Origin: a virus
Direction: 5' to 3' (one strand)
Virus record (IMG/VR): IMGVR_UViG_3300014838_000097
Coordinates: 1-20,772 of that record
Length of the DNA stretch: 20,772 nucleotides
A program made the translations under genes and the position numbers. The notes beneath the pieces were generated by a model that was not told the origin of the DNA, ran no database searches, and was given only the letters and a program-made list of their open reading frames with translations. Shown here in pieces: positions 11,326 to 17,967 of this stretch; the stretch's first letter is position 1, and each line of letters begins with the position of its first letter.

Positions 11326-11573
11326 CAAATATAACAAGGATGTTATACGTGGAACATTTTGGTGGAAACAGATTCAGCGGTAATCGATGGGAACGGCGTG
11401 GCAAAAAGTACAAAGCTGCCGTTATGAGCGCACTCAAACAATTATACGGGAATCAAAACAATGACAAGGATTGTCAAAGTGAAGAAAGTAATGCCAGTGA
11501 TACCTCTAGAAGACTACGAACAGATAGTATTTGTAGTGTGGCTACAGAAGCAGGGCTTCCGACCAAGCGCTAG
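11310..11573 (+). CDS. Possible small basic protein overlapping the nuclease gene
   Basis: The first ~50 codons encode a basic, plausible protein (YVEHFGGNRFSGNRWERRGKKYKAAVMSALKQLYG) and fill the gap before the VRR-NUC gene. The remaining codons run 113 nt into that gene in another frame and look like an out-of-frame reading. AAGGA stands 4 nt before the start. It may be real with a long overlap, or a true gene whose end has been lost by frameshift. Confidence 0.35.
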   Translation: MVKRLTNITRMLYVEHFGGNRFSGNRWERRGKKYKAAVMSALKQLYGNQNNDKDCQSEESNASDTSRRLRTDSICSVATEAGLPTKR

Positions 11574-11853
11574 CGCCAATGGTGGATCTCGCAATCTCTA
11601 TGAGGCGATGAAGCTTAAGCGTATGGGTGTATGGGCGGGATGGCCGGACGTCTTTGTGCCTCTTGCTACGCCCAAATTTCATGGATTTTTTTGTGAAATG
11701 AAGCGTATCAAGGGTGGAAAAGTTTCCCCGCAACAGTTAGAATGCCTGTCGTATTTGCGTGATAATGGATATTACGCAGAGGTCGCGCACGGTGCAGAAG
11801 ATGCAAAGAAACATTTTAACTTCTATCTATCAACTATTCCCGCTGCCGCATGA
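11461..11853 (+). CDS. VRR-NUC domain nuclease
   Basis: The PD-(D/E)xK core of the VRR-NUC family is visible in order: E20 in LEDYEQ, GGSR at 41-44, GWPDVFVP with catalytic D63, and CEMKRIKGG with E79 and K81, then the family's Q91-x-x-x-L helix. At 130 residues it is a stand-alone domain, as in many phages. It probably cleaves branched DNA or makes flap incisions during replication or recombination. GGGAA lies 9 nt before the ATG. The gene is followed by a strong terminator, closing the replication unit. Confidence 0.85.
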   Translation: MTRIVKVKKVMPVIPLEDYEQIVFVVWLQKQGFRPSASANGGSRNLYEAMKLKRMGVWAGWPDVFVPLATPKFHGFFCEMKRIKGGKVSPQQLECLSYLRDNGYYAEVAHGAEDAKKHFNFYLSTIPAAA

Positions 11854-11881
11854 ATTTCATCACTATAGCCTCCTCTTGGGC

Positions 11882-11907
11882 AAGCCGTTTAGCTGCGGCT
11901 TTTTTTT
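11882..11907 (+). terminator. Rho-independent terminator after the nuclease gene
   Basis: AAGCCG and CGGCTT form a 6-bp stem with an 8-nt TTTAGCTG loop, followed by eight T. It is 29 nt past the nuclease stop and separates replication genes from the lysis and packaging genes. Confidence 0.8.
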
Positions 11908-11922
11908 GTTAAGGATAACAAA

Positions 11923-12087
11923 ATGTTCATCTCTCGTTGTCATAAATCCACTGTATATGTTCTTACCGATTACTATATTTGCGATAATTGCGGCAAATCA
12001 TGTGATATAGTTTCTAGTCCAACATGGATGAGAGACCGTCACGATGACACCCGATATGATGCTGAAGCTCAAGCAATCTTTGGTTAA
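11923..12087 (+). CDS. Zinc-ribbon small protein (54 aa)
   Basis: TAAGGA lies 7 nt before the ATG. C6-H7 (RCHKS) and C20-x2-C23 with C27 (CDNCGKSC) make a short zinc ribbon, followed by a polar tail (TWMRDRHDDTRYDAEAQ). The pattern of a short ligand-bearing strand, then YYICDNCG, is common to small phage zinc proteins. The last 44 nt overlap the lysozyme gene in another frame, so either the coupling is real or the lysozyme starts slightly later. Confidence 0.6.
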   Translation: MFISRCHKSTVYVLTDYYICDNCGKSCDIVSSPTWMRDRHDDTRYDAEAQAIFG

Positions 12088-12469
12088 ACATGAGTCATAT
12101 TCAAAGTTTCCATATACCGATACAATGGGTAAAATCACAATTGGAATAGGTTACAACCTGACTGATCGTGGTGTGACTGATGACTGGATTACAGAACAAT
12201 TCAACAATGACGCAATCTATTTCTATCAACTATTACTTGCATTCCCCTGGTTCAAACAATTAACATCAGATCGTCAGATTGTCCTGATAGACATGGCTTT
12301 CATGGGATGGAAGCGCTTTATGACATTTAACAAAATGCGAGATGCATTATTAACACATGACTATAAACGCGCAGCTTTTGAGATGCTAAATAGCAAATGG
12401 GCTGAACAGGTTAAAGGCCGTGCTGTTGATTTGGCACAGGGTATGCTGACAGGAACCTATAATATTTAA
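12044..12469 (+). CDS. Endolysin, T4-type lysozyme (glycoside hydrolase 24)
   Basis: The catalytic triad is intact: E17 (VKHES), D26 (YTDT) and T32 (GKITIGIGYN), with the same 9- and 6-residue spacing as T4 lysozyme E11/D20/T26. The rest (QLTSDRQIVLIDMAFMGWKRFMTFNKM and SKWAEQVKGRAVDLAQGM) follows the GH24 C-terminal lobe. It cuts the bond between N-acetylmuramic acid and N-acetylglucosamine in peptidoglycan. There is no signal or signal-anchor sequence, so a holin is needed; no clear holin adjoins it. ATGs at 12056 and 12059 are alternative starts. Length (141 aa) is slightly below T4 lysozyme's 164. Confidence 0.88.
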   Translation: MTPDMMLKLKQSLVKHESYSKFPYTDTMGKITIGIGYNLTDRGVTDDWITEQFNNDAIYFYQLLLAFPWFKQLTSDRQIVLIDMAFMGWKRFMTFNKMRDALLTHDYKRAAFEMLNSKWAEQVKGRAVDLAQGMLTGTYNI

Positions 12470-12543
12470 CCATAGGTTATCTAATAGCTTTTATTAACTA
12501 AACTATACTTACATTAAGCCACGGATGGCATATTCGGAGGCTT

Positions 12544-12756
12544 ATGATAAAGTTTGAGAATAAAGAGAATGGGCGTTTTTATTATGTGTCGATTGAAAAC
12601 GACCTTTTACATAACTCTGTTTTGCGTATCACTTATGGTGGCAAACAGGTGTGCCGCTCTCGCGTCATCGGCTTTGAAAATAACGGATATATCCAAAAAG
12701 AAATTGTTAGAATATCGAAAAAGAGAATCAAGCGTGGATATTCTCTCGTGACTTGA
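12544..12756 (+). CDS. Stand-alone WGR-like domain protein (70 aa)
   Basis: GGAGG lies 5 nt before the ATG. The sequence GRFYYVSIENDLLHNSVLRITYGGKQVCRSRVIGFENNG ... KKRIKRGYSLV follows the outline of WGR domains: a strand with Y-x-V, a leader D-L, R-x-x-Y-G-G in place of WGR, and a K-R-x-x-x-G-Y end. WGR modules bind DNA ends or nucleic acid in PARPs and other enzymes; short single-domain forms occur in phages. The central Trp is replaced by Tyr, so the match is partial. It stands alone between the lysozyme and the small terminase. Confidence 0.55.
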   Translation: MIKFENKENGRFYYVSIENDLLHNSVLRITYGGKQVCRSRVIGFENNGYIQKEIVRISKKRIKRGYSLVT

Positions 12757-12797
12757 TGTAATATTAATCCATCATTACACAAAAGGATTTGTGATAA

Positions 12798-13229
12798 ATG
12801 GAAGCTAAACCCTATAAAATTCCTCATCCCTATCGCAAGCTTACAAAGAAGCTAATCGATGCTCTTGTTAAAGACATTTATAACGGATGTACCCATGTTC
12901 TCGCCGCAGAATCAAACGGCATTACTGAATCCATATTCTACGTCTGGCGTGCTCAAGGAAAAATTGATATCGAGCATCAAGAGGATAGTTTGTGCGCCTA
13001 TCTGGTGGAGTCTCTAGCAAAAGTCAAAAAACGCGAAGTAATCGTCTGTAGACAACTGATCGTTGAGTCTGAAAAAGGCCACAAGGGTGCTGAATGGACA
13101 CTTGAGCATGCCTATTGGCGAGACTTTGGCAAGGATGCGAACATCAAGGAACTGGCCGACGATATTGCACATTTGCGTGATTCAATGAAGGGAGTAACCA
13201 AGGATGGCGATACGGCATGTGATATTTAG
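12798..13229 (+). CDS. terS: Terminase small subunit
   Basis: This 143-residue protein has an N-terminal HTH at ~33-52 (HVLAAESNGITESIFYVWRAQG), the pattern typical of DNA-recognising small terminases. A helical oligomerisation region follows (LVESLAKVKKREVIVCRQLIVE), then the HKGAEWTLEHAYWRDFGK motif found in this group. It would bind the pac or cos site and hand DNA to the large subunit, which is encoded five genes later. AAAGGA lies 11 nt before the ATG. Confidence 0.8.
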   Translation: MEAKPYKIPHPYRKLTKKLIDALVKDIYNGCTHVLAAESNGITESIFYVWRAQGKIDIEHQEDSLCAYLVESLAKVKKREVIVCRQLIVESEKGHKGAEWTLEHAYWRDFGKDANIKELADDIAHLRDSMKGVTKDGDTACDI

Positions 13230-13266
13230 TCAGTCATAGGGTATACTATTAGTTTTTGAGAATAGT

Positions 13267-13746
13267 ATGACTACATATGATGATGTAAAAGAATGGCGAA
13301 AAAAGAATAAGGACAAAGTAAATGAACAAGCAAAACGATACAGAGCCAAGCATCCAGAAACCAATAAAAAGGCCAAAGAAAAGTATCGAGAAAACAATAT
13401 CGACAAGATCCGTAACCGTGACAGAGTGGCGCAAGCTTTGCGAAGAAAGAATGATCCTGAAGGACAAAAGCGACGAAACAAAGCATATGCTTTAAGACAG
13501 GAATCTAAAAAATGGGAAGCGGCTGGAAGGCCTGGACCATCGATATGCGAGCTTTGTGATGAAAATAGACTAACTGTTTTTGATCATTGCCATGTGTCTG
13601 GAAAGTTTAGAGGATGGATTTGTGATAGATGTAACAAGGTTCTAGGAATAGTAAAAGACTCAGTTTTGTTGTTAAGGAAGATGACGAAATATTTGGAGAG
13701 ACATGATGTCGAAGTTAACGACCAAAAAGAGAAACAAGCTACCTGA
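13267..13746 (+). CDS. Recombination endonuclease VII-like HNH nuclease
   Basis: The C-terminal half has the endonuclease VII core (PF02945): C94-x2-C97 (CELC), FDHCH with D106-H107, FRGWICDRCN with C119-x2-C122 and N123, then LGIVKDSVLLLRKMTKYLE. The four Cys should hold zinc; D106, H107 and N123 fit the catalytic positions. The N-terminal ~80 residues are a Lys/Arg-rich helical region with short repeats, probably for DNA contact. It probably resolves branched DNA before packaging, which suits its place between the terminase subunits. The gene overlaps the next by 44 nt. It could also be a free-standing homing-type HNH, but the full motif favours endo VII. Confidence 0.8.
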   Translation: MTTYDDVKEWRKKNKDKVNEQAKRYRAKHPETNKKAKEKYRENNIDKIRNRDRVAQALRRKNDPEGQKRRNKAYALRQESKKWEAAGRPGPSICELCDENRLTVFDHCHVSGKFRGWICDRCNKVLGIVKDSVLLLRKMTKYLERHDVEVNDQKEKQAT

Positions 13747-13930
13747 ATCAAAATTTGCTGGGCCTGATCGTTCCTATCCGGTTAATGATAAGGCTCACGC
13801 ATCGAATGCAAAGGCTCGTGCAACACAGATGGTTAAGAAAGGAAAGTTGTCTCCTGCGTCTAAAACGAAGATAGACAACAAGGCAAACAAGGTTTTAGGA
13901 CACAAGACTTTGAGCGGTGTACGGAAGTAA
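13703..13930 (+). CDS. Small basic phage protein (75 aa)
   Basis: This is a basic protein with the phrase LPESKFAGPDRSYPVNDKAHASNAKARATQMVKKGKLS, which I recognise as a recurrent small module in phage head regions (an FAGPDR-YPV-D-AHA-NA pattern). Its function is not established. GGAGAG lies 4 nt before the first ATG; the second ATG codon follows at once. It starts inside the endonuclease gene. Confidence 0.65.
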   Translation: MMSKLTTKKRNKLPESKFAGPDRSYPVNDKAHASNAKARATQMVKKGKLSPASKTKIDNKANKVLGHKTLSGVRK

Positions 13931-13950
13931 TAACCAAAAGGATATTGACC

Positions 13951-14133
13951 ATGAAAGAAGATAATGGCTCACAGGATGTGGGCGCAACTGCGTTTGATTA
14001 CCCGAACTCTCAACATCCCGGTTACACAAACCACATTCATTATGGTCCTCAATTTGTGCCGAAGCCTACCAATGCTTCGGCTAAAGAAGTGGATCATGCG
14101 AAAGTAATGACTCAGGTATTACACGGAAAATAA
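13951..14133 (+). CDS. Hypothetical protein (60 aa)
   Basis: The ATG at 13951 is chosen over a TTG at 13945; AAGGA lies 9 nt upstream. It is a Pro/His/Asn-rich, probably disordered protein (YPNSQHPGYTNHIHYGPQFVPKP) with a short C-terminal helix (KEVDHAKVMTQVL). It is part of a row of closely spaced small genes before the large terminase. Confidence 0.6.
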   Translation: MKEDNGSQDVGATAFDYPNSQHPGYTNHIHYGPQFVPKPTNASAKEVDHAKVMTQVLHGK

Positions 14134-14144
14134 GGAATACTGAC

Positions 14145-14354
14145 ATGGCTGTCGAACGCGATAACGCGGGATTAAGCAGTGCGTTTCATAACATCTTGCA
14201 GAGCGCAAAAGATGCTATGAACACACGTGCTGATGAGAAAACAGGTCAATACTATGTTAAAGGACAACCTGCACATAAAGGTGATTCTGATCCTGTGATG
14301 GGTTATGGGGATAAAGATGTAGATTTTGAGTCTGACCCTTCATTAGGTAAATAA
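14145..14354 (+). CDS. Hypothetical protein (69 aa)
   Basis: TAAGGA lies 9 nt before the ATG. It has an N-terminal helix (SSAFHNILQSAKDAMNT), then a polar, Gly/Asp-rich half (YVKGQPAHKGDSDPVMGYGDKDVDFES). No family recognised. It is followed 1 nt later by the zinc-ribbon gene. Confidence 0.6.
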   Translation: MAVERDNAGLSSAFHNILQSAKDAMNTRADEKTGQYYVKGQPAHKGDSDPVMGYGDKDVDFESDPSLGK

Positions 14355-14355
14355 C

Positions 14356-14541
14356 ATGCAGTGTACGGTATGCAAATACCCCAAATCGCATGTTGTTGAA
14401 ACCAGGCATGACGATATGCGTGATGCGATTGTTCGTCGCCGTGAGTGCTTGCGTTGCGGTATGCGCTTCACGACACATGAGCAATTAAAGCGTCCGAGAC
14501 AGTTGCAAGATGACAGATTCCCGGTGGGACATAAACCATGA
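14356..14541 (+). CDS. NrdR-like zinc-ribbon-only protein (61 aa)
   Basis: C3-x2-C6 (CTVC), then VVETRHDD, then IVRRRECLRCGMRFTTHE with C31-x2-C34, match the N-terminal zinc ribbon of the transcription repressor NrdR almost position for position. The ATP-cone that follows in NrdR is absent; the protein ends after 61 residues. It may bind DNA near the packaging genes or imitate the NrdR ribbon. Its stop overlaps the large terminase start as ATGATG. Confidence 0.8.
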   Translation: MQCTVCKYPKSHVVETRHDDMRDAIVRRRECLRCGMRFTTHEQLKRPRQLQDDRFPVGHKP

Positions 14542-16121
14542 TGTCACTTGCAGCTTGTCGTCAGGAGTTTCACACACTAAAAGATTCGCTTAAGCGACAG
14601 GATGTCCAACATATTCAATTTGACAAGGATGTAACGAGAATCTATGCAAGCGATAAAGAACGGATATACAAACCTAATCCAACGGGTAAGCTTTTTCATG
14701 CTGACGATACTTTTGTGCAGCTCGTTATGGGGCCTTATGGTTCAGGCAAGTCTACACTCTGCATTAACAAGATTGTTGACACTACCTGTCGAATGCCCAA
14801 ATGGTTCAATGGTAGGCGACGATCAAAATGGCTCATCATACGAAACACAAGTGGAGAGCTTCAATCAACCACCCTTCAAACATGGCTCCAATGGTTTGGT
14901 GATCTTGGCGTTATTAAAAAGAGACAAAAGCCACTCCTCACCTACGAACACACATTCAATGATGGACATGGCATAATCGAGCTTGAGCTGGTATTTATTG
15001 CATTGGATCGTGATGAAGATATACGTAAACTTAAATCTATTGAAGCGACAGGCGCGTACATTAATGAACTTTCTGAGGTACCTCAAGCAGTCCTGCACCA
15101 CCTCATTGGTCGCGTTAACCATCGGTATCCTTCTCGTGCATTTTGTGCTGATCCTTATTGGTCAGGAATCATTGCAGACACTAATCCACCTGATGAAGAT
15201 CACTGGATCAATAAAGACTTCGAGCTAAACCCGACACCCAACTATAAAATATTTCATCAGCCATCAGGCTTGATTCAAAATGGAGACGGCAGTTTTGCGA
15301 AAGATAAACAAGGTAACTATCTGGCTAATCCTGATTGCGATAACTATGAAAATCTATCGCCAGATTATTATGTCAAGCTTGCTGAGAAGCGTTCAGAAGG
15401 CTTTATCAAGGTTTATTGCGGTGGAAAATACGGAATTGTTGAGTCTGGCAAACGTGTTTATCCTGAGTATAATGATGATCTTCATTCAGTACCGACACTC
15501 GATGCAATACAAGGCTTGCCTATTCATCTGGGTTGGGATTTTGGTCTCACACCTGCTTGTATTGTGTTTCAGATTTCACCGCGTGGGCAGGCACGAGTCT
15601 TAAAAGAATACATCGCATCTGATATGGGTATCAGGACGTTCGCCAAGAATGTCGTATTGCCTGATCTTCCTGTTTCATTCCCATATAACAAAGTTGGTGA
15701 GTCTGAGGCTGATCCATCAGGGGCGGCAGGGGATGCAATCATGGAAGAATTAAGCTGTATTGGTGAGCTTAATTCACTCGGTATCAAAACAAATGGAGCA
15801 ACTACAAATGATCCTGACATACGTATATCAAGTGTCCGTTATTTCCTAAACTCAATGATTGATGGACAGCCTGCCTACTTATTGTCACGAGAAGGATGTC
15901 CTGTATTACGTAAAGGATTTATTAATGGGTATGTGTTCAAACGATTGAGTGTGACAGGTGATGAGCGTTATCAGGATAAGCCAAACAAGAACAAATTTTC
16001 TCATCCGCATGATGGTCAGCAATACGGCTTGATGAAGTTTGCATCAGATCGAATCGTTGAAAATAAGAGACCAGAGGCGAACAAGATTGACATGTGGAAT
16101 CCAGTATTACGTATCTTCTAA
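14538..16121 (+). CDS. terL: Terminase large subunit
   Basis: This 527-residue packaging motor has Walker A GPYGSGKST at 65-73, a Walker-B-type strand TGAYINELSE with the likely catalytic E177, and ADTNPPDEDHW at 213-223. The RNase-H-like nuclease has D334 in LGWDFG, D392 in ADPSGA and the C-terminal HPHDGQQYGLM with D492. It translocates DNA into the procapsid using ATP and cuts the concatemer. The architecture belongs to the Terminase_6 type, and the P22-type portal downstream suggests headful packaging. The start overlaps the preceding stop. Confidence 0.93.
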   Translation: MMSLAACRQEFHTLKDSLKRQDVQHIQFDKDVTRIYASDKERIYKPNPTGKLFHADDTFVQLVMGPYGSGKSTLCINKIVDTTCRMPKWFNGRRRSKWLIIRNTSGELQSTTLQTWLQWFGDLGVIKKRQKPLLTYEHTFNDGHGIIELELVFIALDRDEDIRKLKSIEATGAYINELSEVPQAVLHHLIGRVNHRYPSRAFCADPYWSGIIADTNPPDEDHWINKDFELNPTPNYKIFHQPSGLIQNGDGSFAKDKQGNYLANPDCDNYENLSPDYYVKLAEKRSEGFIKVYCGGKYGIVESGKRVYPEYNDDLHSVPTLDAIQGLPIHLGWDFGLTPACIVFQISPRGQARVLKEYIASDMGIRTFAKNVVLPDLPVSFPYNKVGESEADPSGAAGDAIMEELSCIGELNSLGIKTNGATTNDPDIRISSVRYFLNSMIDGQPAYLLSREGCPVLRKGFINGYVFKRLSVTGDERYQDKPNKNKFSHPHDGQQYGLMKFASDRIVENKRPEANKIDMWNPVLRIF

Positions 16122-16130
16122 AGGAATAGT

Positions 16131-16367
16131 ATGAAAAATAGCATGATGAAAAAGGGAATTATTAACGAGATAAGATCAGCATTGAATCATATAGAAAATG
16201 CGTATAATGTTCTAAAATACAATCTCGACAATGAAGATGCATTGAATTCCAAAGAACGTGAAGTGTTCTATGGTTATGGGATTGAGACAGCAAAGCTTAA
16301 TATTGTGAGACTGGTTAATGCAAATAAAGGATTGCTTGCTGTTACAGGTGAGCTTAAAAAAGATTAA
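16131..16367 (+). CDS. Hypothetical helical protein (78 aa)
   Basis: AAGGAA lies 6 nt before the ATG. This is a predominantly helical protein (IINEIRSALNHIENAYNVLKYNLDNEDAL; GIETAKLNIVRLVNANKGLLAV) with no cysteines. It is part of the closely packed row of small genes between large terminase and portal. No family recognised. Confidence 0.6.
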   Translation: MKNSMMKKGIINEIRSALNHIENAYNVLKYNLDNEDALNSKEREVFYGYGIETAKLNIVRLVNANKGLLAVTGELKKD

Positions 16368-16379
16368 GGAAAATGATTA

Positions 16380-16631
16380 ATGGAAATTAAAATAGAATTA
16401 GGCGCTGATATTCGTTATGAAAGTCCAGTTTTAAGAGTTGAATTATATAGATCACTTGATGCATTGTTGAATCCTATTGAGCATCCTGAAGATTGTTTTA
16501 ATTGTGTATCGCTTATTGATTTAAAGGATACAAGCAAACATGATAATGCCTGCTCTCTGATAAAGACTATTCAGGTATCTGTAAACGCTCTTTTACGAAT
16601 GGCTGAAGATAAAAAGGAAAAAAACTTATGA
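16380..16631 (+). CDS. Hypothetical protein (83 aa)
   Basis: An N-terminal beta strand region (EIKIELGADIRY; RVELYRSLD) leads to a Cys pair (DCFNC) and a C-terminal helix (LIKTIQVSVNALLRMAEDKKEK). AAGGAAA lies 8 nt before the ATG. It overlaps the next gene by 4 nt (ATGA). No family recognised. Confidence 0.6.
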   Translation: MEIKIELGADIRYESPVLRVELYRSLDALLNPIEHPEDCFNCVSLIDLKDTSKHDNACSLIKTIQVSVNALLRMAEDKKEKNL

Positions 16632-16777
16632 ACGAAAATGAAAACCGAAAAGAAGTACTGGCCAACGATAAGGACATAGCTCGGCAGGTTCCATTGATAC
16701 TGACTGATCGCACCGGAGTGGCTAAACCACAGGCATTGCGTAATGAAGAATTATTCTACAGGGCGATTGGGCGATGA
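16628..16777 (+). CDS. Hypothetical microprotein (49 aa)
   Basis: The start overlaps the upstream stop (ATGA) and the stop overlaps the next ATG (ATGA), which argues for a real gene. It encodes a polar, charged protein (NRKEVLANDKDIARQVPLILTDRTG) with an aromatic end (LFYRAIGR). No family recognised. Confidence 0.55.
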   Translation: MNENENRKEVLANDKDIARQVPLILTDRTGVAKPQALRNEELFYRAIGR

Positions 16778-16896
16778 GTAATAATCCATGGGAATGCCCT
16801 CGATGCGGTAGAATAAACTCTCCATTTAACCCGGCTTGTTTTTGTAGAAAGGAAGAAGATCATGCCACTGATAAAAGGTGCGAAGGCGAAAAGTAA
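16774..16896 (+). CDS. Zinc-knuckle microprotein (40 aa)
   Basis: C8-x2-C11 (CPRC) and C22-x-C24 (CFC) form the same CxxC...CxC site seen in two microproteins on the other strand; W6 precedes the first pair. The tail is charged (KEEDHATDKRCEGEK). The start overlaps the previous stop as ATGA, and the 3' end overlaps the next gene by 35 nt. Confidence 0.55.
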   Translation: MSNNPWECPRCGRINSPFNPACFCRKEEDHATDKRCEGEK

Positions 16897-17011
16897 GTCT
16901 GGAATATCTGAAAACATAAGGCGGGAACGCAATAGTGGACGCCCTGAAAAGCAGGCAATTGCCATCGCATTTTCGGAAGCGCGAGGCAAGAAAGGTAATA
17001 AAAAGAAATAG
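16862..17011 (+). CDS. Small basic phage protein (MPLIKG...SEARGKK type, 49 aa)
   Basis: The pattern MPLIKGAKAKSKSGISENIR ... GRPEKQAIAIAFSEARGKK is a very common small protein of phage head regions: a basic N-terminus, a helix with I-S-x-N-I-R, and the Q-A-I-A-I-A-x-S-E-A helix. Its function is unknown; DNA binding is likely from its charge. AAGGAAG lies 6 nt before the ATG. Confidence 0.75.
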   Translation: MPLIKGAKAKSKSGISENIRRERNSGRPEKQAIAIAFSEARGKKGNKKK

Positions 17012-17041
17012 GGAATTATTTTTAATCACAAGGAGAGTGTC

Positions 17042-17293
17042 ATGGGTGTTACAAACTTTAAGATCAATTTTCCAGGTCAAAACAATGATGTTGTTCCACG
17101 CATAGGTCATTTATATGCGCCACTTGATACTTTATCTACAATCTCGGGTGCTGGATATTTGGATAGCTATATTCAAAGCCAGGGGTTTACCGTTCAAGCA
17201 ACGGATGTGATCTGCGCGGTTGGATCAAATGGCACGCAATGGTATAAACCCGTTTTCACCGGAACATCATGTCAATTAACAGTTCTACCATAA
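17042..17293 (+). CDS. Probable virion-associated beta-rich protein (83 aa)
   Basis: AAGGAGAG lies 4 nt before the ATG, one of the best ribosome binding sites here, as expected for a highly made protein. It has little charge and is beta-rich and Gly/Thr/Val-rich (ISGAGYLDSYIQSQGFTVQATDVICAVGSNGTQWYKPVFTGTSCQLTVLP). The phrase SNGTQWYKPVF resembles phage surface or decoration modules. A capsid decoration or fibre-associated role is likely but not shown. Confidence 0.65.
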   Translation: MGVTNFKINFPGQNNDVVPRIGHLYAPLDTLSTISGAGYLDSYIQSQGFTVQATDVICAVGSNGTQWYKPVFTGTSCQLTVLP

Positions 17294-17303
17294 GGATTAA
17301 ATC

Positions 17304-17525
17304 ATGTTGAATAGTTTAGGAACTTCGAGACATTTTGGTGAAACAAATACAGCTCAACTTAATTGTGCGCCCAAAGAAGAAAACAAATATTTGAGAAATG
17401 AAGAAGCTGATATGCAAAAAGCAATTGGCTATTTATATGACTTCAAAAAGAAGTTAGATGAACTTCACCCGCACTGTATAACACTAATTGAGCAAATGTT
17501 ACAAAGACCCATCAATCGTTATTAA
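17304..17525 (+). CDS. Hypothetical protein with C-terminal helix (73 aa)
   Basis: This protein has a polar, disordered N-terminal third and then a helical region (NEEADMQKAIGYLYDFKKKLDELHPHCITLIEQML). AAGGAT lies 8 nt before the ATG. It is directly followed by the DUF2829/Tad2-like gene (15 nt gap). No family recognised. Confidence 0.6.
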   Translation: MLNSLGTSRHFGETNTAQLNCAPKEENKYLRNEEADMQKAIGYLYDFKKKLDELHPHCITLIEQMLQRPINRY

Positions 17526-17540
17526 TGGAGAAACTTAACA

Positions 17541-17783
17541 ATGAAGTTTGAACAAGCATTAGATTTATTGGAACAGGGTAAGTACATAGTTCGAGAAGGT
17601 TGGCACAGAACGGATGGTTTTATTTGCTTGATGCCAGGAATGCCTTTGCCTTGGAAGATCATGCCAGCACCTAATGCGCACGCGGGTGTACATACTCTTT
17701 CGCGTGATGACATAAAGGCGACTGACTGGAAGGAAGTTACCTATTGCGATCTGAATAAAGCTGATGAAGTAGACGCAGCGTAG
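17541..17783 (+). CDS. DUF2829/Tad2-like protein
   Basis: All landmarks of the single-domain family are present: MKFEQALDLLEQGKYIVREGW at the start, a strand (GFICLMPGMPLPWKIMP), then SRDDIKATDWKEV, corresponding to the usual S-x-x-D-x-x-A-x-D-W-x-x-V end. At 80 residues it is near the size of known members. The family includes Tad2, a phage protein that captures the cyclic-ADPR signal of Thoeris and, in some members, CBASS nucleotides. A role in counter-defence is plausible. It sits among late-region genes, in contrast to the tandem version on the early strand. The last ten residues are a nonconserved acidic tail. Confidence 0.75.
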   Translation: MKFEQALDLLEQGKYIVREGWHRTDGFICLMPGMPLPWKIMPAPNAHAGVHTLSRDDIKATDWKEVTYCDLNKADEVDAA

Positions 17784-17967
17784 TACAATGTGAATGGCAC
17801 TCTCGACGTGGTGTGACACGTAGTCGCTACAGTAGTGATCACGATGCCGGCTGCTACACCGGAAGCCGTTAGAATCGGCAGGGTGCCTTGATTTAAAACC
17901 TTTTCAGGATGAGAAGGTTTACAATGTAACACCCTTAAGTTTCCAAACAAACCAAGGATGGTTGACA
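17784..17967 (+). other. Hairpin-rich leader upstream of the portal gene
   Basis: No convincing gene lies here. Seen: ACGTG/CACGT with a 6-nt loop (17806-17820 region), GCCG/CGGC around TTAGAAT near 17865, and a 10-bp stem with one G-U and a 5-nt AGGAT loop (17896-17905 with 17911-17920). An outer AGGGTG/CACCCT pair (17880-17885 with 17930-17935) encloses the last hairpin. It could be a leader that tunes portal translation or a processing site; promoters are not obvious. Confidence 0.4.
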
